DNA from: Desulfovibrio sp. An276
Lineage (GTDB): Bacteria; Desulfobacterota; Desulfovibrionia; Desulfovibrionales; Desulfovibrionaceae
Direction of reading: 5' to 3'
DNA: 42,910 nucleotides
Assembly (NCBI RefSeq): GCF_002159665.1
Contig: NZ_NFJC01000026.1
Coordinates: forward strand, 1-42,910
In this document: piece by piece, positions 1 through 8,301 of the stretch
Layout of the letters: each line of letters begins with the position of its first letter
How positions within the stretch are numbered: position 1 is the stretch's first letter
Program-made: the position numbers and the translations under genes
The notes under the pieces: model-generated
The model's database searches: none
Seen by the model: only the letters and a program-made list of their open reading frames with translations
Told to the model about the DNA's origin: nothing

Positions 1-371
1 CGTGTGATAGGTTAATCATTTAATTTCAAATAGCTATCATACATTTAGGCCGATGGGTAGATATGAATTTTTGACGTCACCTGTTACCTGATTTCAGGAA
101 ATTCACGTATTTTGTATTGCAATCATGGAAGTTGCATTCTTGTTCACGCATGATGGGAAGCCGCAAGGGCACTTCCCGGCTGTTGCAGGCAAGCCTCTTG
201 CTGCCTGCAAAATCTGAGATAATCACCAATTCCCAAAGGGCAAGGCACGCATATGCTTTTTGTTGCAGCTGCGGCGCATGTCAGAGGCCAGCAAAAAGGG
301 ACCCGCAATTTGCGGATCCCTCGGTGCTTATCCATAGAGCTTGGTCATGGAACTCGTCCATGAAAAAGGGA
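1..371. other. Gene-free left edge
   Basis: I see no supported gene in the first 371 bases. The open frames that cross it on either strand have no recognisable domain and lie antisense to the lipoprotein gene or lack a ribosome binding site. The stretch holds the transcription terminator of the htpX operon at 297-321. It also contains a small TGACGTCA palindrome and a CCTGA/TCAGG repeat near 75-100, whose role is unknown. Confidence 0.5.
297..321 (-). terminator. Intrinsic terminator of the htpX-lipoprotein operon
   Basis: Twelve-base arms at 297-308 and 310-321 pair with a single G-U wobble. Read on the minus strand, the stem is followed directly by a run of five T. It lies about 50 bases past the stop codon of the lipoprotein gene, the right place and orientation to end that operon. 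Confidence 0.75.
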
Positions 372-791
372 TTAGTCGCGGGATGTGGCAATGCCTATGG
401 GTTCCTGAGGATGCCAGTCTGCAATCTTGGCTGGCTTGCACAGGACCATGCGGCCATCATTTTTCATGCAGCCGAGCTCAGTTCCGCCATTGAGCCCGTA
501 GATTTCCCAGTCCCCGCGCTGGATCCTGCCTGCACTGACCATGAGGATGAGGTCCTCGTGGGCCCTGGCAGCCGAGCAAAACACGGGAAATTCCCTGGCA
601 GCAGGATCAATATAGATGTCCGATTTTGCTGCCAGCTCCATGACAAGAAAGCCTGGGGCATAGGTATAGAGCTTTTCGCACGTCTGCACAGGTCGCGGAG
701 CAGATTCGGACTTCTGTCCCGCACAGGCAGGAAGGACAAGGAGTGCGAGGCAAAGAAGGGCAGCCAGGGAAAGGCCAGTCTGGGAAGACAT
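372..791 (-). CDS. Small predicted lipoprotein, unknown function
   Basis: A 139-residue protein with a classical lipoprotein signal: a hydrophobic stretch at residues 8-20 followed by lipobox L-P-A-C with the lipidated cysteine at residue 23. The mature part is short and has several further cysteines that could form periplasmic disulfides. I do not recognise a domain. The start is supported by an AGGA ribosome binding site 8 nt upstream. It lies 10 nt downstream of htpX and is very likely co-transcribed with it, which hints at an envelope-stress or quality-control role, but that is inference only. Confidence 0.7.
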   Translation of the reverse strand: MSSQTGLSLAALLCLALLVLPACAGQKSESAPRPVQTCEKLYTYAPGFLVMELAAKSDIYIDPAAREFPVFCSAARAHEDLILMVSAGRIQRGDWEIYGLNGGTELGCMKNDGRMVLCKPAKIADWHPQEPIGIATSRD

Positions 792-801
792 GGTTCAAAT
801 C

Positions 802-1722
802 CTATAAATCGCCGAAGCGGTTTGTGCTTTTCCTGGGGGCTGCAGGGTGCTGTGCCTGAGTCTGGGCAGGCATATGCCCAGCCATCTGCGAGAGCCTTGC
901 AATGCGATCCTCGATGGGGGGATGTGTCGAGAAGAGCTTGGCAACAGAAGAGGGAAAGAGCGGAGCGACAATGAACATTTCCGCGGTGGTCGGATTGCCG
1001 TTTTGCATGGGCGTCTGGGTTGCGGCCATCTGCAGCTTGTTCAGCGCAGAGGCAAGGGAAAGCGGATCGCCACAGTAGGTTGCGCCACCCCGGTCAGCCA
1101 GGTATTCCCGTGAGCGGGAAATGGCCATCTGGATAATGCTTGCGGCAATGGGAGCCAGTATGGCCAAAAGCAGACCTACCAGAGGACTGGTTCTTTCGCC
1201 CTCGCTGTCCCTTGCTCCGCCAAAGAAGGACGCAAACTGCAGCATATTGGCCAGCATGACGATGGTTGACCCCATGACTGCGGCAATGGTCTGAATAAGG
1301 ATGTCGCGGTGGGCTATATGGGCAATCTCATGGGCAAGAACGCCGCGCAGCTCCGTTGGCGTCAGGATCTGCAGTATGCCTTCCGTGACGGCCACAACCG
1401 CATTTTGCGGATTTCTGCCTGTGGCAAAGGCATTTGGGGCCTGCTCGGGTACCACACAGACCTTGGGTTTCGGGATGCCTGCGTTGCGGGCAAGCTCCTC
1501 TACCATGTCGTGCAGCATGGGAGCTTCATCATAGGCCAGCTCCCTGGCCCTGTACATCTTCAGAACAATGGAATCGGAGAACCAGTAGCTGCCGACATTC
1601 ATGACCATGGCAATGACAAAGGCGATCATGATACCGGTACGTCCGCCTACCATGCCACCAATGACGATGATTATTCCGGTAAGTGCTGCCAGCAGAAGTA
1701 GAGTCTTTAATTGGCTAGTCAT
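802..1722 (-). CDS. htpX: HtpX-like M48 family membrane zinc metalloprotease
   Basis: A 306-residue inner-membrane protease of the HtpX/M48B family, which degrades misfolded membrane proteins together with FtsH. Two N-terminal membrane segments lie at about residues 7-25 and 28-47. The zinc site H-E-I-A-H is at residues 131-135, and a second hydrophobic pair follows at about 150-200. The next zinc ligand Glu is probably in the SREYLAD motif. Length fits the family (293 aa in E. coli). No strong ribosome binding site is visible before the ATG. The upstream 200 bases carry a long hairpin (1781-1838) that could influence its expression. It is first in an operon with the small lipoprotein gene. 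Confidence 0.93.
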   Translation of the reverse strand: MTSQLKTLLLLAALTGIIIVIGGMVGGRTGIMIAFVIAMVMNVGSYWFSDSIVLKMYRARELAYDEAPMLHDMVEELARNAGIPKPKVCVVPEQAPNAFATGRNPQNAVVAVTEGILQILTPTELRGVLAHEIAHIAHRDILIQTIAAVMGSTIVMLANMLQFASFFGGARDSEGERTSPLVGLLLAILAPIAASIIQMAISRSREYLADRGGATYCGDPLSLASALNKLQMAATQTPMQNGNPTTAEMFIVAPLFPSSVAKLFSTHPPIEDRIARLSQMAGHMPAQTQAQHPAAPRKSTNRFGDL

Positions 1723-1780
1723 TGTAGTTTGTTCTTTTCTTGCAGGGAAATGAGATTGACAGGAATGAGATTACTATGAA

Positions 1781-1838
1781 GGAAGAGCTGCGCTCCCTCA
1801 TGCAGTCAGAAATTGTGCTGCTGCATGGCAGCTCTTCC
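1781..1838. other. Long bulged hairpin between asnB and htpX
   Basis: Outer arms 1781-1791 and 1828-1838 are a perfect 11-bp match, and inner arms 1799-1805 and 1821-1827 a perfect 7-bp match stacked directly on the outer helix on one side, with a 7-nt bulge on the other. It lies in the 206-bp space between the asnB stop and the htpX start, both on the minus strand. No T-run follows on either side, so it is not a standard intrinsic terminator. It may be a structured leader of htpX, a processing site or a small RNA. Confidence 0.45.
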
Positions 1839-1928
1839 AAATTGTCCAAAGATGAGTGTGTGATGAGCCATAAACTGTCCTGTTTGTACCAAAACATGGC
1901 ATGGAAAACAGGGCATACCTGTGCCAAA

Positions 1929-3827
1929 TCAGCGGGAGGCATTGTTGCGCCACCACAGCTGGAAGACCATCAGAGTCCAGAGAGGGATGCGCAGATCCCT
2001 TTCTCCGGAAAGATGGGCCTCAATGAGGCGGCGAACTTCTGTTGGGTTGAAGAAGTGATGCCTAGAGAGCATGTCTTCTCCGAGCAGTTCTTCCATGAGC
2101 GGGCGCAAGCGCCCTCGCAGCCACTGCGAGACGGGAATCTGAAAGCCACGCTTGTTGCGATGGAGAATCCTTTTCGGCAGAAGGTCGGCAAAGGCCTTCT
2201 TGAGCAGATACTTGCGCTTGAGGCCGCGCAGCTTGTAGTGGGCAGGAAGACTGATGACGAATTCGGCCAGCTCCCTGTCCAGGAAGGGCGCACGCACTTC
2301 CAGAGAGTTGAGCATGGAACAGCGATCCACCTTGACCAGAATGTCGTCGAGCAAAAATCCTCGCATATAGATATTGAAGGTTCTATCCAGGTCCGATGCG
2401 TTCTGCCAGTGATTATACGCATCAAGTGTCGGCCTGAACAGGGTGGGCAGTTCCAGCATGCTCTTGTCCGGATTGTTAAGCAGGACTTCCTGCAGGTCCG
2501 CGGAGCAGGCAGTGAGCATGGACTGTATGCGCATCCATGGGGGCAGCTTGGCTGCCCTGTGAAAGGTGTCCGTAGCAAGGCGCAGATTGACGTAACCCTG
2601 GGAGGCAGGAAGGCAGCGACACAGGGGTTCTATGATATTATGGCGCAGAAAGGCCGGTACGCGGTTGTAGCGCTGGGCTATGGCAAAGCCCACATAGTGC
2701 TCGTAGCCCGCCCACAGCTCGTCGGAACCGTCACCACCAAGAGCCACAGTCACATGTTCCCTGGTTATCTTGGACAAAAGCCAGGTAGGTGCTGCCGATG
2801 CGTCCGCCATGGGGACATCCATGGCGCTCACAATTTTGGGCAGAATGTCCGTGCAGTCCTCTTCCAGAAAGACCTTTTCATAGTGTCTGGTCCCAAAGGT
2901 TTTCGCGACGAGTCTGGCATAGCTGCTTTCGTCGTAACTGGCCTCGTGAAAGCCAATGGAAAAGGACTGTATCGGAGTTGGCGAACATTCGGCCATGAGC
3001 CCGGTCACAATGCTCGAGTCTATCCCCCCTGAGAGAAAGACCCCCAGGGGAACGTCCGCAACCATGCGGCGCTGGACAGCCCTGCGCATGAGTCTGCGCA
3101 ATTCCTCGCAGGCCTCTTCCTCGCTGATGACAAGGCTTGAGCTTGCCGGAGCTTCCCAGTAGGTGAAAATGTCGAGACGCCCCTTTTCCAGAATCATGGC
3201 GGAAGAGGGGGGCAGCTGCTGGAACTCCCTGAACATTGTCTGGGGGCAGGGAACGTACTGGTAGGCCAGATAGCGCATGAGTGCCTGGGTATCCAGGGTG
3301 AAGGAAAGATCCGGTACCTGTCTGAAGCAGGACATCTCCGAGGCAAAGAGCAAAAAGCCCTTTTGCATCGTGTAGAAAAGAGGTTTCTTTCCAAAGCGAT
3401 CACGAGCGGCAAACAGGCGCTTTAGCTCGTCGTCCCACAGGACAAAGGCAAACATGCCGTCCAGACGATCCAGACAGTCACTACCCCAAACCCTGTAGGC
3501 TTCCAGTATCACTTCCGTGTCGGAATTGGTGCGGAAGGATGCTCCCCGCGATTCGAGTTCCTGTCTGAGTTCGCGGAAATTGTAGATCTCGCCATTGAAG
3601 ACAATGCTGAGCTTTCCGCACGCATCCTGCATGGGTTGGGCTCCGCCGGCAAGATCGATGATAGACAGCCTCCTGTGCCCAAGGCAGGCGTTGTTCACTC
3701 GCAGAATACCGCTTCCGTCCGGTCCGCGGTAGGCGATGGCGTTGGTCATTGCCCGCACGCAAGCCTCGTCTTCCTGTGAAAGCAGGACGCGCTCGTCAAC
3801 AGCAACAATACCTGCTATTCCGCACAT
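1929..3827 (-). CDS. asnB: Glutamine-hydrolysing asparagine synthase family amidotransferase
   Basis: A 632-residue class II glutamine amidotransferase of the AsnB family. Cys2 (M-C-G-I-A-G) is the glutaminase nucleophile. The N-terminal domain runs to about residue 200 and contains RGPDGSG and FNGEIYN. The ATP-pyrophosphatase domain carries SGGIDSS at 266-272. The start has a GGAGG site 8 nt upstream and overlaps the end of the glycosyltransferase gene by 13 nt, so the two are translationally coupled. As the last gene of a tailoring operon it more likely amidates a carboxylate on the operon's product or glycan than makes free asparagine, as proposed for AsnB homologues in polysaccharide clusters. 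The family call is firm and the substrate unknown. Confidence 0.9.
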   Translation of the reverse strand: MCGIAGIVAVDERVLLSQEDEACVRAMTNAIAYRGPDGSGILRVNNACLGHRRLSIIDLAGGAQPMQDACGKLSIVFNGEIYNFRELRQELESRGASFRTNSDTEVILEAYRVWGSDCLDRLDGMFAFVLWDDELKRLFAARDRFGKKPLFYTMQKGFLLFASEMSCFRQVPDLSFTLDTQALMRYLAYQYVPCPQTMFREFQQLPPSSAMILEKGRLDIFTYWEAPASSSLVISEEEACEELRRLMRRAVQRRMVADVPLGVFLSGGIDSSIVTGLMAECSPTPIQSFSIGFHEASYDESSYARLVAKTFGTRHYEKVFLEEDCTDILPKIVSAMDVPMADASAAPTWLLSKITREHVTVALGGDGSDELWAGYEHYVGFAIAQRYNRVPAFLRHNIIEPLCRCLPASQGYVNLRLATDTFHRAAKLPPWMRIQSMLTACSADLQEVLLNNPDKSMLELPTLFRPTLDAYNHWQNASDLDRTFNIYMRGFLLDDILVKVDRCSMLNSLEVRAPFLDRELAEFVISLPAHYKLRGLKRKYLLKKAFADLLPKRILHRNKRGFQIPVSQWLRGRLRPLMEELLGEDMLSRHHFFNPTEVRRLIEAHLSGERDLRIPLWTLMVFQLWWRNNASR

Positions 3828-5137
3828 TTGCGCGACCTCCAGGCCCTGTTTGCCTGCACCAGAAAATCGGCCAGAAGCTCCCCGTTCTTCTGTGGGGAAA
3901 AAAGTTCTCTGGCAAGTTTTGTCCCGTTTAGTGCAAGTGTCCTGGCCTTTTCCGGATTTTCAATCAGTGTGCGCAGAGCCTGGGCGAGAGCTGCGGGATC
4001 CCTTTGCGGGACCAGAAGGCCGGTATGTTCATGACGCACGATTTCCGGCAGGGCACTTACATTGGTAGCTACCACGGGAAGGCCAAAGCTCATGGCCTCG
4101 ATGAGGGTATTGGGAATGCCGTCTCTTGCCCCTCCGGAAGCAATGACGCAGGGAGCCACAAAGATGTCGTGGCTTCTCAGTATGTCCGGAAAGGCATCAT
4201 GGTCCACAAGGCCCGGGAAGGAGACAATTTTTCCCAGGCCGAGCTCTCTTGTCTGTCTGTGGAGCCTTTCCTCCAGATTGCCAAGCCCCATGAGCTTTCC
4301 ACCGCCGCCTACCAGGGAAAGAGTAAAGGATACATGCTGGTCACGCAGGATGGCGCAGGCATCAAGGAGTACATCAAAACCCTTGGTGACATCGAATCGG
4401 CCCACAGCTAGCAGCTTCACCGGCTTTTTCATGGCAAGGGGCGCGCACTTGTCCACGTGCAGGGTAAGGCAATTGTAGATGACCCTCACTTCAGGCGTGC
4501 CTTGTCCTGTATTGTGTGACAAGCCCTCGGCCAGCAGTTTTTCTATGCGCACACCATCCGCGCAATTGTTGGTCCTGATAGCGCAGGCATCAAGCAGTTT
4601 GTCCACGAGATCCGGATCCCTTGGCTCGAGGTTGTCGGCCCTTGCCACTGTTACATAGGGAATACCCGTGCAATGAAATATGACTCTTGCTGCCGTTGTC
4701 GTTCCCCTGGGCCAGGGGGCGTAGAGTATTTCGATGCCAGCCCTGAGCACAATGGGGGCAAGATGGATCCCGCACAGGAAAGCCCAGAGATTTTCTCCAA
4801 GGATTTCAAAGCTTTTCCAGCGACGCATCACATGGTTGCCGAAAAGTTGGGTATAGCGAAGAGGATGTCCAAGAAGAAATTTTGCATTGGAGAAGAGGAT
4901 GGGCAGAAGCTTTTTGATTCCCAGACGCTGTGCGCTGCTCCCGGCCTGGCACATCTCCCTGGAGCACAGGCGCAGGTTTTCCCCATAGAGTGTGTATACG
5001 ATGGCAGGAAGACGTGTCTTGATGGCCTCCACATCGCGGAATATGAAGGGCTGGGTAAAAAGAGGGTACCACAAAAGGATGATACCCACCTTGGGAGAAG
5101 CAGAATGAAAGGGAATCCTTGTGCTTTGCTCTGTCAT
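3815..5137 (-). CDS. GT4-type glycosyltransferase
   Basis: A 440-residue cytoplasmic glycosyltransferase of the GT-B fold, GT4 family. The C-terminal nucleotide-sugar domain is typical: VKLLAVGRFDVTKGFDVLL opens it, and an E-x7-E-like segment (GIPNTLIEAMSFGLPVVA) is followed by NVSALPEIV and HTGLLVP. I chose ATG at 5137 over the in-frame ATG at 5188: the first has an AAGG-containing site upstream and begins 11 nt after the deacetylase stop, while the second has no site and would overlap that gene by 40 nt. It probably adds one sugar to the product built by the operon; donor and acceptor cannot be read from sequence. Confidence 0.88.
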   Translation of the reverse strand: MTEQSTRIPFHSASPKVGIILLWYPLFTQPFIFRDVEAIKTRLPAIVYTLYGENLRLCSREMCQAGSSAQRLGIKKLLPILFSNAKFLLGHPLRYTQLFGNHVMRRWKSFEILGENLWAFLCGIHLAPIVLRAGIEILYAPWPRGTTTAARVIFHCTGIPYVTVARADNLEPRDPDLVDKLLDACAIRTNNCADGVRIEKLLAEGLSHNTGQGTPEVRVIYNCLTLHVDKCAPLAMKKPVKLLAVGRFDVTKGFDVLLDACAILRDQHVSFTLSLVGGGGKLMGLGNLEERLHRQTRELGLGKIVSFPGLVDHDAFPDILRSHDIFVAPCVIASGGARDGIPNTLIEAMSFGLPVVATNVSALPEIVRHEHTGLLVPQRDPAALAQALRTLIENPEKARTLALNGTKLARELFSPQKNGELLADFLVQANRAWRSRKCAE

Positions 5138-5148
5138 GAAATCTGCCT

Positions 5149-6138
5149 TCAGGGCTTTCCTCTGTAACTCCAGTCCCCCGATGCACATGTGGCAACAGGC
5201 ACATGTGCGCGCAGTCGCGTGTCAAGCTCGCTCAGGGTGACGAATTCCACCTCGAACCTGTTGCGCAGCCATTCGACGTATTTCCCAATCTTGTGCACAA
5301 GTGCCTGTATATCGCTGTCCTTGGGCAGGCGGGGATTTCCTCCTGCCATGAGTTCCGAGCTGTGCCACGTCAGGGAAATAACATTGTTGCCACGGGCGTA
5401 GGAAAGTTCCGTTACTGCCTTCATGGCCCACAGAGGGTGGTAGACCGGCAAAAGCGCCAGCACTCCCCATTTTTGTAGGCTTGCTCTTGCTGGCTTGGAC
5501 AATCGGCTCACGGTAGCGGTTATCCAGGAAGCCAGAGGGGTGACTGTCAGCGGCAGTTCAAAGATGGTTCCCACGCAGGTTTTGACCAGATAGGGTGTAT
5601 GCGGGGCAAGAAAATGATCCGGCCCGAAATTTTTCGCGTTTCCCTCGTGCAGGGGACGAACGGAAGCGTCTGCACAGATACCCGCCCTTGCCAGGAGCTC
5701 CCAGTGGCAGGAATGCAAATCCCAGCGTCCCATGCGAAACGACGTTGGCGCCGCGCCAAGCCGTCTGCGCCCCTGGCTCACAAGTGTGTCGAGCTTGGCT
5801 GCCAAAAGGTCATTGTCCACCCGTATGGAAGGGACCGAGTTCGTGGCCGCCCTGCACGGTGTTTCCAGCGGAGGCGTATTCCAGTGGTGCAGATGCAGGC
5901 CCACTTCTACGTTGCTCCTGCTTGCCAGAGCTTCCACGTGGGCCCATGCCGTATCGTCGGCCAGAACCGGATAGGCACAGAATAGTGTTGCATGCAGCCC
6001 CAAGTCCATGAGGGGCTGCATGCGACAAAGACAGGAAAGGTTGGTGACCGAAGGCTGGACAATGGGATAGTTGCCGCGGAAGAGCCCCTCTTCCTCGACA
6101 TCCAGAGAGCAGCACACGTAGACGTGCCGATTGTCCAC
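5149..6138 (-). CDS. NodB/WbmS-like polysaccharide deacetylase family protein (GTG start)
   Basis: A 329-residue protein resembling polysaccharide deacetylases of the WbmS type. The first motif is SLDVEEEG with Asp13 as putative metal ligand. The zinc histidines lie in GLHLHHW at 80-86. FRMGRWD at 134-140 and a later HSSELMAGGNP segment are typical of this subgroup. These are metal-dependent enzymes that remove acetyl groups from amino sugars. The start is decided by a strong GGAGG at 6145-6149 placed 6 nt before GTG at 6136-6138; longer in-frame starts lie inside the AOS gene. It starts 13 nt after the AOS stop and ends 11 nt before the glycosyltransferase. Metal ligands are conserved, so activity is likely; the substrate is unknown. 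Confidence 0.85.
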   Translation of the reverse strand: MDNRHVYVCCSLDVEEEGLFRGNYPIVQPSVTNLSCLCRMQPLMDLGLHATLFCAYPVLADDTAWAHVEALASRSNVEVGLHLHHWNTPPLETPCRAATNSVPSIRVDNDLLAAKLDTLVSQGRRRLGAAPTSFRMGRWDLHSCHWELLARAGICADASVRPLHEGNAKNFGPDHFLAPHTPYLVKTCVGTIFELPLTVTPLASWITATVSRLSKPARASLQKWGVLALLPVYHPLWAMKAVTELSYARGNNVISLTWHSSELMAGGNPRLPKDSDIQALVHKIGKYVEWLRNRFEVEFVTLSELDTRLRAHVPVATCASGDWSYRGKP

Positions 6139-6151
6139 CTGTTGCCTCCGG

Positions 6152-7444
6152 TTAGTAGTCGTATCCCTCGGGATGCGCTTCGTTGTAGGCCCTGACCTTT
6201 TCCATGGCCTTGGGAAGTTCCTCTTCCAGGGCATCGAGGGTGATGCGCACATTCTCCTCGGTCTGCGAAGCAGAGAGGAAGAAGCGCAGGCGGGCTTCGC
6301 CTTCCTTTACGGCAGGGAAGGTGATGGGCATGACGTAGATGCCGCGCATGAACAGCTGGGTGGCAAGGAAGCCCGTGACCATGGAGTCACCCGTGATGAC
6401 AGGCACTATGGCATAGCCCTGGGCTTCGCCGGTGTTGAAGCCTTTCTGCTTGGCATACTTGAGGAAATACTGGGAAATGTGTTGCAGCTTGTGAACACGC
6501 TCGGGTTCACGCTTGAGAATCTGCAGGGCTGTGTAGCTTGCAACGGCAAGGACAGGGGACAAGCCCACGCTGAAGACGAATCCCGGAGAGCCATACTTCA
6601 GATAGTCCACAAGTTCCTTGCGCCCGGCGATGTAGCCGCCGCAACCGCAAAGAGTCTTGGAGAGGGTGCTCATCCACAGATCCACGTCGTTGGGATCCAC
6701 GTTGAAGTACTCTCGCACACCACCGCCGTGCTCGCCTATGACGCCAAAGCTGTGGGCCTCGTCTACCATGAGCATGCAGTTGTAGCGCTTTTTCAGCTCG
6801 ATTAGACGGGGAATATCCGGGATATTGCCGTCCATGCTGAAAAGACCTTCGGTTACGATGACAGCGCGCTTGTGCTCGCCGCGCTTTGCCTTGAGCAGGC
6901 GCTCAAGATCATCGCAGTCGTTGTGAGCATAGGCAAAACGGGCTGAACTGGACAGGCGGGAGCCCTGGATCAGGGAGTTGTGAGCCAGATTGTCGTACAG
7001 AATGAGATCTCGGGGGCCGAAGAGAAAGCCCAGGGTGGACACGTTGGTAGCATGACCACTGACATAGACGATGCAGTCCTCGGTTCCCAGAAATTCCGCT
7101 ATGGCTTTCTCCAACTGCCTGTGGGGAGTGCGTTCGCCTCCGACCAGTCGACTGGCACCAGCAGAGGTTCCGAAAACTTCCGCAGTCTTGGTCACAGCAG
7201 CGGTAATTTCCGGATGGGCGTTGATGTCGAGGTAGTCGTAGGTGGAAAAGTTGATATAGTCTTTGCCATCAATATGGATGGTTGCCTTGGCGGCGCGATC
7301 GGCGCACAGGAAGAGAGGGTTGTCCATACCCATCTTGGCGCCCATTGCTACCAGACGGTCAAAAGCCAGTTTGGAGCGGGCCTTGGAGAAAATGCTGGAA
7401 GTCTCCTGTGTCTGGGTCGCGGATGAAGATTCGTTTTTGTTCAT
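6152..7444 (-). CDS. Alpha-oxoamine synthase (PLP-dependent, BioF/KBL/SPT family)
   Basis: A 430-residue fold-type I PLP enzyme of the alpha-oxoamine synthase family (BioF, 2-amino-3-ketobutyrate CoA ligase, serine palmitoyltransferase, HemA). These condense an acyl thioester with an amino acid, releasing CO2 and giving an alpha-aminoketone. Visible: SGHATN at 129-134 (His131 stacks on PLP), DEAHSFG at 228-234 (Asp228, His231), and the PLP lysine Lys263 in STLSKTLCGCGG. The SGHATN and TLSKT-xCGG signatures look closer to AOS enzymes of polyketide or lipid pathways than to biotin BioF, and no other bio gene is nearby. The frame stays open to 7843, but ATG 7444 gives the family length. It is first in the leftward operon. 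Substrate unknown. Confidence 0.9.
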   Translation of the reverse strand: MNKNESSSATQTQETSSIFSKARSKLAFDRLVAMGAKMGMDNPLFLCADRAAKATIHIDGKDYINFSTYDYLDINAHPEITAAVTKTAEVFGTSAGASRLVGGERTPHRQLEKAIAEFLGTEDCIVYVSGHATNVSTLGFLFGPRDLILYDNLAHNSLIQGSRLSSSARFAYAHNDCDDLERLLKAKRGEHKRAVIVTEGLFSMDGNIPDIPRLIELKKRYNCMLMVDEAHSFGVIGEHGGGVREYFNVDPNDVDLWMSTLSKTLCGCGGYIAGRKELVDYLKYGSPGFVFSVGLSPVLAVASYTALQILKREPERVHKLQHISQYFLKYAKQKGFNTGEAQGYAIVPVITGDSMVTGFLATQLFMRGIYVMPITFPAVKEGEARLRFFLSASQTEENVRITLDALEEELPKAMEKVRAYNEAHPEGYDY

Positions 7445-8301
7445 CAAATATTTTCCGGCGCGTGTACACCTGCAGTCAAGCGGGGGAGGATGCGCCGCCT
7501 CCTCGCGGTAGGTTAAATGTTCTGTTCCTGAAAAAAGGCACGCGACATGCAGCCGCAGGCATTTTTTCAGGGGAAGACCTGCAGGCAGGGACGAGCCAGG
7601 AGCGCGTGACTTCGGGTTCACCAAGCTGCGGGTGACAAAAAGGCGGCAAGAGCAGGCAAAAGGGTGCCTAGATATTCCTTTTTTCATAGCCAAGAAAGAG
7701 GCGATTCGCAAGGGTAAAGCCCTGTCCTCGTTTGGCTCAGTCCGCAGCTGGCACAAACACAAAAAATTCTTTTTATACGAATTTCTTTCACAAGTAAAGC
7801 TTAAATCGGCTTCTTGAGCAAGAATCCCCATTGTCCACCACAATTGGCAAACAAAAACCTGTTCACATAGAAGGAATTGTTGTATATATTAATTTATAAA
7901 AAACATTAATCTTTTGCAAAACAAATATGAACACAATATAATAAAAATTTATATTATTTTTAAGTAATGTTTTTATGTTATTTTTATGAGACAAATTTCT
8001 GATAATAAATATAAAAACTACCCTCTTGTTTTTGAGTTTAAAATAAAATTATTCCTTTAAGACAGGTGTTTTTTATGCAAGTATAAAAGGTATTGTGAGT
8101 ATTTGAGAAAAATCTTGTTATTTTGTGCTTTGTATGCCAATCTTCACGTTAGGGAATCGTGGGAGCTTGCGTTTCTGCCGGATTTCCCTGCCAATTTTTC
8201 ATTAAGCAAACCTGACGTTGCTTCTCAACATGTTGCCGGCCCCACATCTTTTGATTTTGTAGGCAATTGAAGCCGTGGGGAGCAAAAAAGGCGTGGAGAA
8301 A
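7445..8301. other. Divergent control region with a strongly AT-rich core
   Basis: An 857-bp space between the two divergent operons of the island. The part from about 7850 to 8130 is far richer in A and T than the flanking genes and has T- and A-tracts and repeated TTTTTATG words. It probably holds both operon promoters and could bind a nucleoid or xenogeneic silencing protein. No tRNA, repeat array or transposase remnant is seen in it. The AOS frame stays open from 7444 to 7843, but without a start signal or domain. Confidence 0.6.
8059..8087 (+). promoter_or_regulatory. Candidate sigma-70 promoter of the rightward operon
   Basis: A -35-like AAGACA at 8059-8064 is separated by exactly 17 bp from a -10-like TATAAA at 8082-8087. 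It sits in the AT-rich core, about 210 nt before the PKS-like start, and faces the rightward operon. In such AT-rich DNA chance matches are common, so this remains a candidate. Confidence 0.4.

Noticed and set aside
117..974. 285-codon plus-strand frame at the left edge
   Set aside because: It lies antisense to the lipoprotein gene and the 3' part of htpX and has no domain.
7745..7770. TGGCAC word as a possible sigma-54 -24 element
   Set aside because: No TTGC/TGC -12 element at the required spacing on either strand.
7445..7843. N-terminal extension of the alpha-oxoamine synthase frame
   Set aside because: The frame is open but rich in Cys, Arg and Pro, shows no domain, and ATG 7444 gives the usual family length.
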